A stretch of DNA of 64,000 nucleotides, from contig NZ_JACHMB010000001.1 in assembly GCF_014204795.1 (NCBI RefSeq), forward strand, positions 4,898,001 through 4,962,000. The letters run 5' to 3'. This document shows, one piece after another, positions 19,797-28,849 of the stretch. The translations under genes were made by a program, and so were the position numbers. The notes beneath the pieces are model-generated. The model searched no databases and was not told where the DNA came from. It worked only from the letters and a program-made list of their open reading frames with translations. The stretch comes from Nonomuraea jabiensis. GTDB taxonomy: Bacteria; Actinomycetota; Actinomycetes; Streptosporangiales; Streptosporangiaceae. Every line of letters starts with the position of its first letter. Positions within the stretch are counted from its first letter, which is position 1.

Positions 19797-19868
19797 CGGA
19801 TCTCATCCCTTCGAGACGCTTCAGGCAAAAAGAGTATCCTTTGCCGGGCTGAGGGAGCGGAGGGTCAA

Positions 19869-21713
19869 TTGTCGACGGAGCTTGAGAGCACTCGCCGGGC
19901 GTTGCGGGATGCTGTCGCGCAGGCCGAGCGCGCCGCCGAGCTGGCCAGGCTGCTGGACGCCGCCGAGGCCAAACTGGCCGCCGCCGAGCAGAGCGCCGCG
20001 GAGGCCAGATCGCTGGCCGAGCGGCTGAGCGAGGCCGAGGAGCGGCTGGAGGCCGAGCAGGCGGCCGCCGACAAACTGCGCAGGGAGCTGGCCGAGCAGC
20101 GCTTCCAGGCCGAGGTGGCCAACTGGAAGCTGTCCTCGATCAAGGTCGCCCGCTGGAACCGCCTCGGCGACGCGATCAAGAGCGGCAAGAGCAACCCGGT
20201 CCGGCTGGCCAAGGGGCTCAGGGGCGCGGCCAAGCCCGTCAAGCGGCCCGTCGCGCCCAAGCGCAAGCCCCCCACGGCCGCCAAGGCCAAGGACGAGCGC
20301 CCCGGGGCGGCGTTCCAGGCCACCAGCACGACCAGGACGCTCGGCGGCGCCTCCTTCAAGCTCAAGCCCTTCCGGGTGCCGACGGGACCCAACACCAGGC
20401 CGCACCTGACGGCCGCGGTCATCGCCGACCCGCACGCCGAGGCGCTGCTGCGGTACGAGTGGCGGCAGACGACCGGCTTCACGCCGCGCGACTTCGCCAG
20501 GGTGCTCCCGCTGGAGGTGCCCCACCTGCTGGTGGTCGAGTCGGTCGAGCACGGGCCGTGGGCCGAGGAGATCACCGGCGAGCCGGGCGAGGGGCTCAAG
20601 GCGCTGCTGGCCTGGTGCGCCGAGCGCGGCATCCGCACGGTCTTCTGGCACACGCGGGGCGACGTGGCCGCGTACGCGGCGGCGGCCGAGCTGTTCGAGC
20701 ACCGGTTCACGACCGATCTCACGGTGGCCTGGCCGCGGCTGCAGTTCGGGGTGCAGCCGAGGGTGCACAACCCGCTGCCGCTCTCCGGCGGGCGCATCGA
20801 CCGGGTCCTCACGCTGGACCAGCTCCTGCCCGGGCACCTGACGTACCCCGACGTGCTGACCTCCTACCGCTGGCCGGCCGCGGTGGACTGCCCGCCGGGC
20901 ACGCCCCAGTGGCGGCTGGCCGAGCTCGCCGCCTGCGGCACGCCCATCGGCACCGAGGCCGACACGCGGCGGGCGCACGTGGCGCTGCGGCGGGCGTACC
21001 AGATGGGCACGATGACCGAGCGGATCGACGAGCTCCTCGACGCGATCGGCCTGCCCAGCGCCCGCGCCACGCTCAACACCTCGGTGCTGCTGCCGATCAT
21101 GGACCCGTACCTGATGGAGCACGCGCTGGCGCAGGTCGCCAAGCAGTCGGGGGTCGACCAGCTCATCGTCATCGGGCCGCCGGAGTCGGAGCTGCGGGCC
21201 CGCGACGTGCTGCCGGACGTGGAGATCGTCTACCGCCGCCCGCACCCGGCGATGACCGAGGGCGCGATGCTCGACGCCGGCATCGACCTGTGCGAGGCCG
21301 ACCTGGTCGCGGTCATGGACCCGCGCGACGTCTACGGCCCGCACTACCTGTCGGACCTGCGGCGGGCGTTCCTGTTCAGCACCGCCGACATCGTCGGCAA
21401 GGCGGCCTTCTACGCCCACCTCCGCAAGCCGCAGGCCACGCTGCTCAAGCAGCCCGAGGCCGAGTACACCTACCTCCCCGAGATCGCCGGGGCGACCCTC
21501 CTGGCCCGCCGCAACACCCTGCGCGAGATCGGCTTCGCGGACCTCACGGACGGATGGGACGAGGTGCTCATGCGGCAGTGCCGGACGGACGGGATCAAGG
21601 TGTTCTCGGCCGACCGGTTCGGCTACGTGCGGGTGCGCGACGAGGACCGCTGGCTGCTCGGGGCGGCCCACCTGGTCGAGTACGGCTCCGCCGAGCCGCA
21701 CGCGCTCATCTGA
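19869..21713 (+). CDS. Coiled-coil protein with divergent glycosyltransferase-2-like domain
   Basis: 614 residues from a TTG start at 19869, which has GGAGGG 5-6 nt upstream. The frame is open further 5' but there only as antisense of the preceding gene. Residues ~1-100 are a strong Ala/Glu/Leu heptad coiled coil; ~110-160 are basic and Pro-rich. The middle resembles nucleotide-sugar-binding domains of other surface glycosyltransferases. The last ~220 residues align by eye with the GT2 domains at 26837 and 31002, with VMDPRDVYGPHYLSDL (~480) replacing MDDDDWYGPDFLSDL. The metal-binding Asp cluster is thus reduced, and activity may be lost or altered. Confidence 0.75.
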   Translation: MSTELESTRRALRDAVAQAERAAELARLLDAAEAKLAAAEQSAAEARSLAERLSEAEERLEAEQAAADKLRRELAEQRFQAEVANWKLSSIKVARWNRLGDAIKSGKSNPVRLAKGLRGAAKPVKRPVAPKRKPPTAAKAKDERPGAAFQATSTTRTLGGASFKLKPFRVPTGPNTRPHLTAAVIADPHAEALLRYEWRQTTGFTPRDFARVLPLEVPHLLVVESVEHGPWAEEITGEPGEGLKALLAWCAERGIRTVFWHTRGDVAAYAAAAELFEHRFTTDLTVAWPRLQFGVQPRVHNPLPLSGGRIDRVLTLDQLLPGHLTYPDVLTSYRWPAAVDCPPGTPQWRLAELAACGTPIGTEADTRRAHVALRRAYQMGTMTERIDELLDAIGLPSARATLNTSVLLPIMDPYLMEHALAQVAKQSGVDQLIVIGPPESELRARDVLPDVEIVYRRPHPAMTEGAMLDAGIDLCEADLVAVMDPRDVYGPHYLSDLRRAFLFSTADIVGKAAFYAHLRKPQATLLKQPEAEYTYLPEIAGATLLARRNTLREIGFADLTDGWDEVLMRQCRTDGIKVFSADRFGYVRVRDEDRWLLGAAHLVEYGSAEPHALI

Positions 21714-21735
21714 GCCCCGGGGCTAGGGTTCGGCC

Positions 21736-22359
21736 ATGACACCCGCGGAACTGGCCGACGTGCTGGGGGAGCCGCCGGCGCCCGAGGGGACGTGGGAGGA
21801 CGAGGCCGTCTACGTCTCCGCCGCGGCGCTGCGCGGGAAGGTCCCCGCCGAGTCGCTCGCCGGGCGGGTGCGGGAGCTGGACGGGGTGTCCTCGGTGGAG
21901 GTCCGGCGGGACGGGTTCCTGCGGATCGTGGTCAGCGAGCCGGGGGAGCTGGTGACGCGCGTCGCGCCGCTCGACCTCCCGGAGCCCCCGTGGCCGGACT
22001 TCCCGCGGACCTGGGACAACCCCGGGTTCGTGGTGCGGTACGGCCACGTGCGGGCCCGCGCGGTGCTCCGGTGGGCGCGGGAGCTGGGGGTGCCGTCGGA
22101 GGGGTTCCGGGCGGAGCTGCTCGACGGCCCGTACGACCGGCGGGTGCTGCGGGTGCTGGCCGAGCTGCCCGGGCGGACGGTGAGCAGGCAGCCCGGGTGG
22201 GAGACGTACCTCGTACGGCTGGCCCTGGCCTATCACGACGCGCACGAGCACGCGCCCGCCGTCCCGGTCGGCGACGAGGCGCCGACGCCGGTGCACACGG
22301 CGCGGGTGCGGCTGGCCGAGGCCGTGACGGGTGTGCTTCCTGGGCCGGAACGGATGTAA
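21736..22359 (+). CDS. Orphan arginyl-tRNA-synthetase-like protein: N-terminal and DALR domains only
   Basis: 207 residues with no HIGH or KMSKS catalytic core. The N-terminal ~80 residues resemble the ArgRS additional domain (LAGRVRELDGVSSVEVRRDGFLRIVV). The segment VVRYGHVRARAVLRWARELG followed by LLRVLAELP-type helices matches the DALR anticodon-binding domain. It sits just upstream of lysA, the spot where actinomycetes commonly carry argS. It therefore looks like an ArgRS derivative that lost its catalytic domain but kept tRNA-contacting parts. Function is unknown: tRNA binding, regulation or decay remnant are all possible. The start ATG at 21736 has a weak ribosome-binding site. The gene has intact codon usage and no stop codons, arguing against a pseudogene. 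Confidence 0.75.
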   Translation: MTPAELADVLGEPPAPEGTWEDEAVYVSAAALRGKVPAESLAGRVRELDGVSSVEVRRDGFLRIVVSEPGELVTRVAPLDLPEPPWPDFPRTWDNPGFVVRYGHVRARAVLRWARELGVPSEGFRAELLDGPYDRRVLRVLAELPGRTVSRQPGWETYLVRLALAYHDAHEHAPAVPVGDEAPTPVHTARVRLAEAVTGVLPGPERM

Positions 22360-22483
22360 CGAGTCGCAAAATATCCGGCCAAACGGCGAAAAATCGTAAA
22401 AATATCCCTTGCTGGGCTTGATCGCGTCTCGATACGTGGGCAGAAGGTCATGGCTTGGTTGCGGTTCCGATAGCCTCGATCAG

Positions 22484-23866
22484 GTGAGTCGATTCGTCCA
22501 TCCCGCCGGGGACCGGCACGCCGAGATGCTGCCCCACGAGCGCCCTCCACTGGCGCCCGCCGACCTCAACCGGATCAACCCGGCGATCTGGCCGCGAACG
22601 TCGACCCGGACCGATGGCACGCTCACTGTCGGCGGCGTCGACGTGCGCGAGCTGGCGCGCGAGCACGGCACGCCGCTCTACGTCCTCGACGAGGACGACG
22701 TGCGCTCGCGCATGCGCGACTACGCCACGGCCTTCGCCGGCTCCGAGGTCCACTACGCGGGCAAGGCGTTCCTGTGCAAGGAGATCGTGCGCTGGCTCCA
22801 CGACGAGGGCCTCGGGCTCGACGTGGCCAGCGGCGGCGAGCTGGCGGTGGCCCTCAGCGTCGGGTTCCCGCCCGAGCGCATCACGATGCACGGCAACAAC
22901 AAGTCCGTCGCCGAGCTGACCAGGGCGCTGGAGGTCGGGGTCGGCCACGTCGTGGTCGACTCCTACGAGGAGATCGCCAGGCTCGGCCACCTCGCCCAGG
23001 AGCTGGGCAAGCGGCCCAACGTGATGATCCGGGTGACCACCGGGGTCGAGGCGCACACGCACGAGTTCATCGCGACGGCGCACGACGACCAGAAGTTCGG
23101 GCTGTCGCTCAACACCGGGGCGGCCGCGGAGGCCGTACGCCGGATCCTCGCCCTGCCGCAGCTCGAGCTCGTCGGGCTCCACTCCCACATCGGCTCCCAG
23201 ATCGTCGACACGGCCGGGTTCGAGGTGGCCGCCAGGCGCCTGACCGCGCTGCTCGTGCAGATCAAGGAAGAGCACGGCGTCGTGCTGCCCGAGCTCGACC
23301 TGGGCGGCGGCTACGGCATCGCCTACGTCGAGGGCGACGAGGCGCCCGACATCAAGGAGCTGGCCGACGGGCTGCGCGAGATCGTCACCAAGGTGTGCAC
23401 GGACGCCGGCCTGCCCGTGCCCAGGCTGACCGTGGAGCCGGGGCGCACCATCGTCGGGCCCGGCGGCATCACCCTCTACTCGGTCGGCACCGTCAAGGAC
23501 GTCGAGGGCCTGCGCACGTACGTGAGCATCGACGGCGGCATGAGCGACAACGTGCGCACCGCGCTCTACGGCGCCGAATACACCGCGGCGCTGGTCAGCC
23601 GCGAGAGCACCGCCGAGCCCATGCTCAGCCGCCTGGTCGGCAAGCACTGCGAGAGCGGCGACATCATCGTGCGCGACTTCCACCTGCCCGCCGACCTCGT
23701 CCCCGGCGACCTGATCGCGGTGGCGGCCACCGGCGCCTACTGCCGGTCGCTGGCCAGCAACTACAACTACCTGCCCAGGCCCGCCGTGGTCGCCGTCTCC
23801 GGCGGCAGGTCGCGCGTGATCGTGCAGGGCGAGACCGAGGACGACCTGTTGAGGGGGCAGCTGTGA
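22484..23866 (+). CDS. lysA: Diaminopimelate decarboxylase
   Basis: 460 residues; last step of lysine biosynthesis, meso-diaminopimelate to L-lysine. PLP lysine K94 in HYAGKAFLCKE; the HIGSQ motif, GGGYGI, the phosphate-binding GRTIVGPGG and the active-site CESGD and YN segments are present. I choose the GTG at 22484 (SRFVHPAGDRHAE, the usual actinobacterial LysA N-terminus) over an upstream ATG at 22409. The stop overlaps the hom start by 4 bp. Confidence 0.97.
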   Translation: MSRFVHPAGDRHAEMLPHERPPLAPADLNRINPAIWPRTSTRTDGTLTVGGVDVRELAREHGTPLYVLDEDDVRSRMRDYATAFAGSEVHYAGKAFLCKEIVRWLHDEGLGLDVASGGELAVALSVGFPPERITMHGNNKSVAELTRALEVGVGHVVVDSYEEIARLGHLAQELGKRPNVMIRVTTGVEAHTHEFIATAHDDQKFGLSLNTGAAAEAVRRILALPQLELVGLHSHIGSQIVDTAGFEVAARRLTALLVQIKEEHGVVLPELDLGGGYGIAYVEGDEAPDIKELADGLREIVTKVCTDAGLPVPRLTVEPGRTIVGPGGITLYSVGTVKDVEGLRTYVSIDGGMSDNVRTALYGAEYTAALVSRESTAEPMLSRLVGKHCESGDIIVRDFHLPADLVPGDLIAVAATGAYCRSLASNYNYLPRPAVVAVSGGRSRVIVQGETEDDLLRGQL

Positions 23867-25152
23867 AACCGCTGAAAGTGGCGCTGCTGGGCTGCGGCGT
23901 CGTCGGCTCGCAGGTCATCAGGCTCATGCACGAGCAGGCCGCCGACCTGGCCGCGCGCATCGGCGCCCCGCTGGAGCTGGCCGGGGTCGCCGTACGCCGG
24001 CTCGGCCGCAAGCGTGACGTCGAGGTGGATCCCGCGCTGCTCACCACCGACGCCGAGGCGCTGGTCACGCGCGACGACGTCGACATCGTCATCGAGGTCA
24101 TCGGCGGCATCGAGCCCGCCCGCTCGCTGATCGTCGCGGCCCTGTCCAAGGGCAAGTCCGTGGTCACCGCCAACAAGGCGCTGCTGGCCGAGGACGGCGC
24201 CACCCTGCACGAGGCCGCCAGGCAGGGCAACGGCGACCTCTACTTCGAGGCCAGCGTGGCCGGCGCCATCCCGCTGCTGCGCCCGCTGCGCGAGTCGCTG
24301 GCGGGCGACCGCGTCAAGCGCGTGCTCGGCATCGTCAACGGCACCACCAACTACATCCTCGACAAGATGGACACCACGGGCGCGTCCTTCACCGACGCCC
24401 TGGAGGAGGCCCAGACGCTCGGCTACGCGGAGGCCGACCCGACGGCCGACGTCGAGGGCTTCGACGCCGCCGCCAAGGCCGCCATCCTGGCCGGGCTCGC
24501 CTTCCACAGCCGCGTCACGGCCGCCGACGTGCACCGCGAGGGCATCACCGAGATCACCGCCACCGACGTGGCCTCGGCCAAGGCCATGGGCTACGTCATC
24601 AAGCTGCTGGCCATCTGCGCCCGCTCCGAGGACGGCCGCTCGTTCGGGGTGCGGGTGCACCCCGCGATGATCCCGCGGTCGCATCCGCTGGCCGGGGTGC
24701 GGGAGGCGTACAACGCGGTGTTCGTGGAGGCGGAGTCGGCGGGGCAGCTGATGTTCTACGGCAAGGGGGCCGGCGGGGCGCCGACGGCCTCCGCGGTCCT
24801 CGGCGACCTGGTGGCCGTCGCCCGCAACCGCCTGGCGGGCACGCACGGGCCGGAGGAGTCGACGTACGCGGACCTGGCGGCCCATCCCATGGGCGACACG
24901 GTCACGCGCTGCCACGTGGCGCTCGACGTGGCCGACAAGCCGGGCGTGCTGGCGCGGGTGGCGGAGCTGTTCGCCAAGCACGACGTGTCGATCCAGACCG
25001 TACGCCAGGAGGGGCACGGCGACGACGCCCAGCTCGTCATCGTCACCCACCGCGCCACGGACGCCGCGCTGTCGGCGACCATGGAGGGGCTGCGCGAGCT
25101 GGACATCGTCCGCGCCGTGGCGAGCGTGATGCGCGTGGAGGGCGACGACTAG
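23863..25152 (+). CDS. hom: Homoserine dehydrogenase
   Basis: 429 residues; reduces aspartate semialdehyde to homoserine for threonine and methionine. The NAD(P) site GCGVVG is at 10-15. The catalytic domain includes NGTTNYILDKM and YAEADPTADVEGFDAAAKAAIL. A C-terminal ACT domain (VADKPGVLARVAELFAKHDVSI, ~355-425) is the feedback site. GTG start at 23863 overlaps the lysA stop (GTGA). Normally thrC follows directly in actinomycetes; here the next gene is a convergent glycosyltransferase whose stop overlaps the hom stop by 4 bp. Confidence 0.97.
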   Translation: MKPLKVALLGCGVVGSQVIRLMHEQAADLAARIGAPLELAGVAVRRLGRKRDVEVDPALLTTDAEALVTRDDVDIVIEVIGGIEPARSLIVAALSKGKSVVTANKALLAEDGATLHEAARQGNGDLYFEASVAGAIPLLRPLRESLAGDRVKRVLGIVNGTTNYILDKMDTTGASFTDALEEAQTLGYAEADPTADVEGFDAAAKAAILAGLAFHSRVTAADVHREGITEITATDVASAKAMGYVIKLLAICARSEDGRSFGVRVHPAMIPRSHPLAGVREAYNAVFVEAESAGQLMFYGKGAGGAPTASAVLGDLVAVARNRLAGTHGPEESTYADLAAHPMGDTVTRCHVALDVADKPGVLARVAELFAKHDVSIQTVRQEGHGDDAQLVIVTHRATDAALSATMEGLRELDIVRAVASVMRVEGDD

Positions 25153-26840
25153 CCTTCGCGCGTGGGGGAGTCGTCGGGGAAGGCCAGGGCGCGGACCTTG
25201 CGGACGGCTCGCTTGAGGACCGTGCGGTTCTGGGCGCGGGCGAGGCGGACCGCCTCCCTGCGCCAGGTCTCGGCCTTCTCGCGCCAGCGCGCCGCGTCCC
25301 TGGCGTTCTTGCCCGCCTCCCGCCGCAGCTGCGCGAGCTCCGCGCGGAGGGCGGCGGTGCGCTTGCGGTAGAGGGCGATCTTCTTCTCGTGCTCGGCGGC
25401 GAGCCGGACGAGCTCCGGGACGGGCCTCTTGCGCGGCGGATAGACTGCCGGGCGGCGCTTGAAGCCCCAGCTCTGCCCGTCCAGCCACTCCAAGCCGAAG
25501 AGGGCGTCGATCAGGTCGTCCCACTCGTCGTCCGGGGCGGCCACCAGGGCGGCTCTGGACTGGGCGGCCGTGCGGTCCAGCCTGGCCATCGTGACGCCCT
25601 GCGCCGTCTCCTCCAGGGCCAGGCAGAGGGCGCCCAGGTCGTGCTGCTCCATGTGGTCCAGCAGGCGTTCCAGCGTGTCCTTCGACGGGACCCAGCCGGG
25701 CGGCACCGAGAGCCGGAACGGGGCCGTCCCCTCCAGAGGGCCGGTCAGGTGGACGCGGGGGTCGCCGGCGAAGTTGGCCTGGATGAGGCGCAGGTCGAGG
25801 TGCGGGTCGGCGAGCGGGGAGCGGCGTTCGGCGGTCAGGGATTCCCAGGGGCCGGGGACGGTGACCCTGACGTCCGGGATCGTGCCGGCCAGCAGGCCGT
25901 CCACCGTCGCCCGGACGTCCTCGTACGGGCCCGCCGGCACGGTCGCGTCCACGTACGGCACCAGCCACTGCCGCCCCGGGTCCGTGCGGAGGTAGCGGCG
26001 GTAGGGGACCCGGTCGGCGACGAAAGGGTCGTTGTAGCGCTTGAGCGCCTGGAAGTCGCGCATCGCCGTCGGCAGCCCGACGTGCCAGGCCCGCGACTCC
26101 GGGTCCGGGACGAACACCACGCCCGCCTGGGTGAGCCGGTAGCCCAGCTCGGTGTCCTCTGCCAGCACCAGGGACGTGTCCAGGCCGCCGATCGAGCGCA
26201 GGAGCTCGGCCGGGTACGACGCCGTGGCGCCCACGTGGATGCGGGTGGCCAGGGAGCTGGGGGCGCTACGCAGGCCGTCGTGGTCGCGGATGATCTGCTC
26301 GGCCCAGTCGTGGCGGTGCGGTGACAGGGGGAAGAGCTCGCCCTCCTCCTCCGACTCCAGCGCCTGGCGTACCCGCTCCTGCGTCGGGAGTTCGGTCGCG
26401 GCGGTGAAGTCGATCCAGCCCAGGACCACCACGTACGGGGCCAGGTGGTGCCAGCGCAGCTGGGCCTCCACGTGGCGCCGGTGCGGGACCATGTCGGCGT
26501 CCAGCACGAGGACGACCTCGCCGGTCGCGGCGTCCAGGCCCGCCTGGACGGCCCAGGCCCGGCCCCAGCCGCCCGGCGGGCTGGGGATCAGCTTGGTCCT
26601 GGCCGGGACGAGCTCCGGGAGGCGGATCGGGGTGGCGCTGCCGTCGTCCACCACGATGACGTCGAGCAGGTGATCGGGGTAGCTCTGGGCGGACAGGGCC
26701 GCCAGGGTGAGGTCCAGGGTCTCCTGGCGGTCGTGGGCCGGGATGACGACGGTGACGGTGAGCGTGGGCTCCCAGGCGCCCAGGGCGGGCGGCGCGAGCA
26801 CGCCGAAGTCGTTGCGGCGGATGCGGGGGATGCCGGTCAT
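25149..26840 (-). CDS. Family 2 glycosyltransferase, A-type module
   Basis: 563 residues from ATG 26840. N-terminal GT-A domain: VTVVIPAHDRQETLDLTLAAL, VVDDGS, and VLDADMVPH as the DxD-type metal site (~113). EDTELGYRLTQAGVVF is the acceptor-side ED motif. A second conserved domain (GPWESL, RRSPLADPHLDLRL, VARLDRTAAQSRA) follows, then a C-terminal Arg/Ala coiled coil (~495-560). Close in layout to the proteins at 28846, 32072 and 33747. It is the last gene of a four-gene coupled operon; its ATG overlaps the upstream stop. Probable inverting transferase acting at the membrane on a surface glycan; donor and acceptor unknown. Confidence 0.85.
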   Translation of the reverse strand: MTGIPRIRRNDFGVLAPPALGAWEPTLTVTVVIPAHDRQETLDLTLAALSAQSYPDHLLDVIVVDDGSATPIRLPELVPARTKLIPSPPGGWGRAWAVQAGLDAATGEVVLVLDADMVPHRRHVEAQLRWHHLAPYVVVLGWIDFTAATELPTQERVRQALESEEEGELFPLSPHRHDWAEQIIRDHDGLRSAPSSLATRIHVGATASYPAELLRSIGGLDTSLVLAEDTELGYRLTQAGVVFVPDPESRAWHVGLPTAMRDFQALKRYNDPFVADRVPYRRYLRTDPGRQWLVPYVDATVPAGPYEDVRATVDGLLAGTIPDVRVTVPGPWESLTAERRSPLADPHLDLRLIQANFAGDPRVHLTGPLEGTAPFRLSVPPGWVPSKDTLERLLDHMEQHDLGALCLALEETAQGVTMARLDRTAAQSRAALVAAPDDEWDDLIDALFGLEWLDGQSWGFKRRPAVYPPRKRPVPELVRLAAEHEKKIALYRKRTAALRAELAQLRREAGKNARDAARWREKAETWRREAVRLARAQNRTVLKRAVRKVRALAFPDDSPTREG

Positions 26841-28849
26841 GGCAGGGGGCTCCCGTCCAGGGCCATGAGGGCGTTCGGGCGGAAGCCGCGCCACTGCTGC
26901 CTGTTGCGCTGCAGGAACGTCCCGATCGGCTCCTGCCAGGTGTGGTTGGCCGCCGGGCCCCTGCGCAGGATGTAGCCGAGCCCGTGCGTACGGTAGATCT
27001 GGCCGCCCGCCGCCTGCAGGGCCTCCTGGAACTGGGTGTCCACCGAGCGCCGCAACGGCCGGAACCCGCCCACCGCCTGGAACGCCGAGCGCTCCACCAG
27101 GATCGTCCCACCGGCGACGAAGCTGGTGATCTGCTCGGTCACCTGCCTGCGGTGCACGGTGACGTCGATGGACGTCAGGTACACGAACTCCGGCACCGTG
27201 CCCACCACCTGGGCGCCCGAGTACGAATGCGCCAGCAGCAGGTCGGACAGGAAGTCGGGACCGTACCAGTCGTCGTCGTCCATCTTCAGCAGGAACGAGC
27301 CCGAGGCCCTGGCGGCGGCGTGGTTCAGCACCTCACCGAACACGTCCTGGCGATCGGCCTCGAACACCGTCAGCGGGCCCTGGAACGCCTCGATCGCCCT
27401 GGCCACGTCCGGGTGGCCCTTGGGGACGCCGTGCAGGGCGAGGATCACCTCCAGCTCGGCGCCGCGCTGGCGGGCCACCTGGTCGAGGGCGAACGACACC
27501 ATGTCGGTGCGGCGCGTGGCCAGCAGGACCGAGGTGAGCGGCGGCGCGGGGGCGGGCGCGCCGAGCTGCTCCCACCTCGCGGCGACGCCGTGCGTGCGGA
27601 GCGCGGCGCGGCGCAGGCGGATGCTGTGCTCCTCGCGCCGCAGGTCGTCGGAGAGGTCCGGGCAGTGCTCGACGAGCTCGATGATCTCGGTGCCGAGCGC
27701 GCCCGCCCAGCGCGGCACGGCCTGCGCGCGCAGCGGCACCCCGGCGGCGGCCAGGCCGGTCAGCACGCGTACGGCGGCCAGGGGACCGCTGTGCGCGTGC
27801 CGCCAGTCCACCTCGACGCCGCGGATCTGGCGGAGCCTGGCCACGTCGGCGTCGGTGACCCCGCCGGACTCGGCGAACGACGTCACGACCTTGCCGTCCA
27901 GCACCACCGACCAGCGGCCGTCCCGTTCCGCCAGGCAGGCCATGCCGCGGGAGGGGGTGGTGACGAAACCCTGGGGGTTCACGAGGCGTTCGTCCACGGG
28001 CGGGACCATGGAGGGCTCGCCGAGCACGTCCGGATCGGCCAGCGGGGAGTCGGCCATGCCCGGCCTTCCCAGGTGCTCCCAGGACACCGCCCGCAGCGTC
28101 GGCCGCTCGATGGGCGTCTCGTCCCCGGCCCACTCCACGTTCTCCGCCTCGTCGTCGGCCGGTGCGGCATCCGGGACGGGGGAGGCGCCCTCCATCGACG
28201 GGTGGCCCAGGGTGCGCAGGACCACGTCGCTGCCCGGCGCGCCGACCCGCTCCGGCACCGGCCCCGTCACCTCGGCGGGGGTCGCGTTGGGGTCGCCGGG
28301 GCGCCAGTCGGCCGCTCCGACGCCCGCGATCGCCGCCGCCGGGGCCGCGATCACGTCGAGGCGGTGGCCCGCGAACGCCCGCGCCGTCGCGGTCACGGTA
28401 CGGCCCGCGGGCGTGGCGGCGGAGAAGCGGGCGTCGACCACCCAGACCCGGTTCCTGGGCTGGTAGACCCGCAGATCCGTCAAGGACCGCCACCGGTGCG
28501 CGGGGGTGGGGGTGGGGACCGGCGCGGGGTGTGCGGCGGGCGTGTCGAGCACGGCCACGACCACCCGCTCGGCCTGCGGCAGCAGCTTGTGCAGCGTCGC
28601 GATCCTGCGCAGGTCGGCCGGTGTCCTGGCGAGCACGAGGACCTCGCCCACCTGCTCGGCCTCGGTGGGCGGCTCCAGCAGGTCCCGATCGAGGTCCACG
28701 GCCTGCCGGGCCTCCTGCGCCGCGGACTGGTGGCGGGTCGCCGCGGAGACCCCGGCAGTCGCGGGAGCGGTGTAGAGGGGGGCGACGTCGTCGATTCCGG
28801 CGAAGAAGACCCGCGCATCGGGCAGCTCCGCCAGCAGCTGACGGATCAT
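26837..28849 (-). CDS. Family 2 glycosyltransferase, B-type module with long N-terminal extension
   Basis: 670 residues. Residues ~1-285 are an unrecognised region with Pro/Ala-rich stretches and short repeats such as LGHPSM, LGRPGM and LGEPSM. Residues ~290-430 match the N-terminal domain of the protein at 31002 (NPQGFVTTP, LRREEHSIRLRR). Residues ~440-665 are a GT2 domain with KMDDDDWYGPDF as the metal site, GGTILVERSAFQAVGGF, and the ending RQQWRGFRPNALM. The start at 28849 overlaps the previous stop (ATGA), and the stop overlaps the next start, so it is coupled on both sides. The apparent frame extends to 30289, but the upstream part is antisense-free shadow of the gene at 28846. Confidence 0.82.
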   Translation of the reverse strand: MIRQLLAELPDARVFFAGIDDVAPLYTAPATAGVSAATRHQSAAQEARQAVDLDRDLLEPPTEAEQVGEVLVLARTPADLRRIATLHKLLPQAERVVVAVLDTPAAHPAPVPTPTPAHRWRSLTDLRVYQPRNRVWVVDARFSAATPAGRTVTATARAFAGHRLDVIAAPAAAIAGVGAADWRPGDPNATPAEVTGPVPERVGAPGSDVVLRTLGHPSMEGASPVPDAAPADDEAENVEWAGDETPIERPTLRAVSWEHLGRPGMADSPLADPDVLGEPSMVPPVDERLVNPQGFVTTPSRGMACLAERDGRWSVVLDGKVVTSFAESGGVTDADVARLRQIRGVEVDWRHAHSGPLAAVRVLTGLAAAGVPLRAQAVPRWAGALGTEIIELVEHCPDLSDDLRREEHSIRLRRAALRTHGVAARWEQLGAPAPAPPLTSVLLATRRTDMVSFALDQVARQRGAELEVILALHGVPKGHPDVARAIEAFQGPLTVFEADRQDVFGEVLNHAAARASGSFLLKMDDDDWYGPDFLSDLLLAHSYSGAQVVGTVPEFVYLTSIDVTVHRRQVTEQITSFVAGGTILVERSAFQAVGGFRPLRRSVDTQFQEALQAAGGQIYRTHGLGYILRRGPAANHTWQEPIGTFLQRNRQQWRGFRPNALMALDGSPLP

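Noticed and set aside
18303..19868. Plus-strand open frame continuous with the glycosyltransferase-like gene, giving an 1136-residue product
   Set aside because: The first 520 codons are antisense to the asparagine-synthetase-like gene and have no domain-like composition. A TTG with a strong ribosome-binding site at 19869 starts the real protein.
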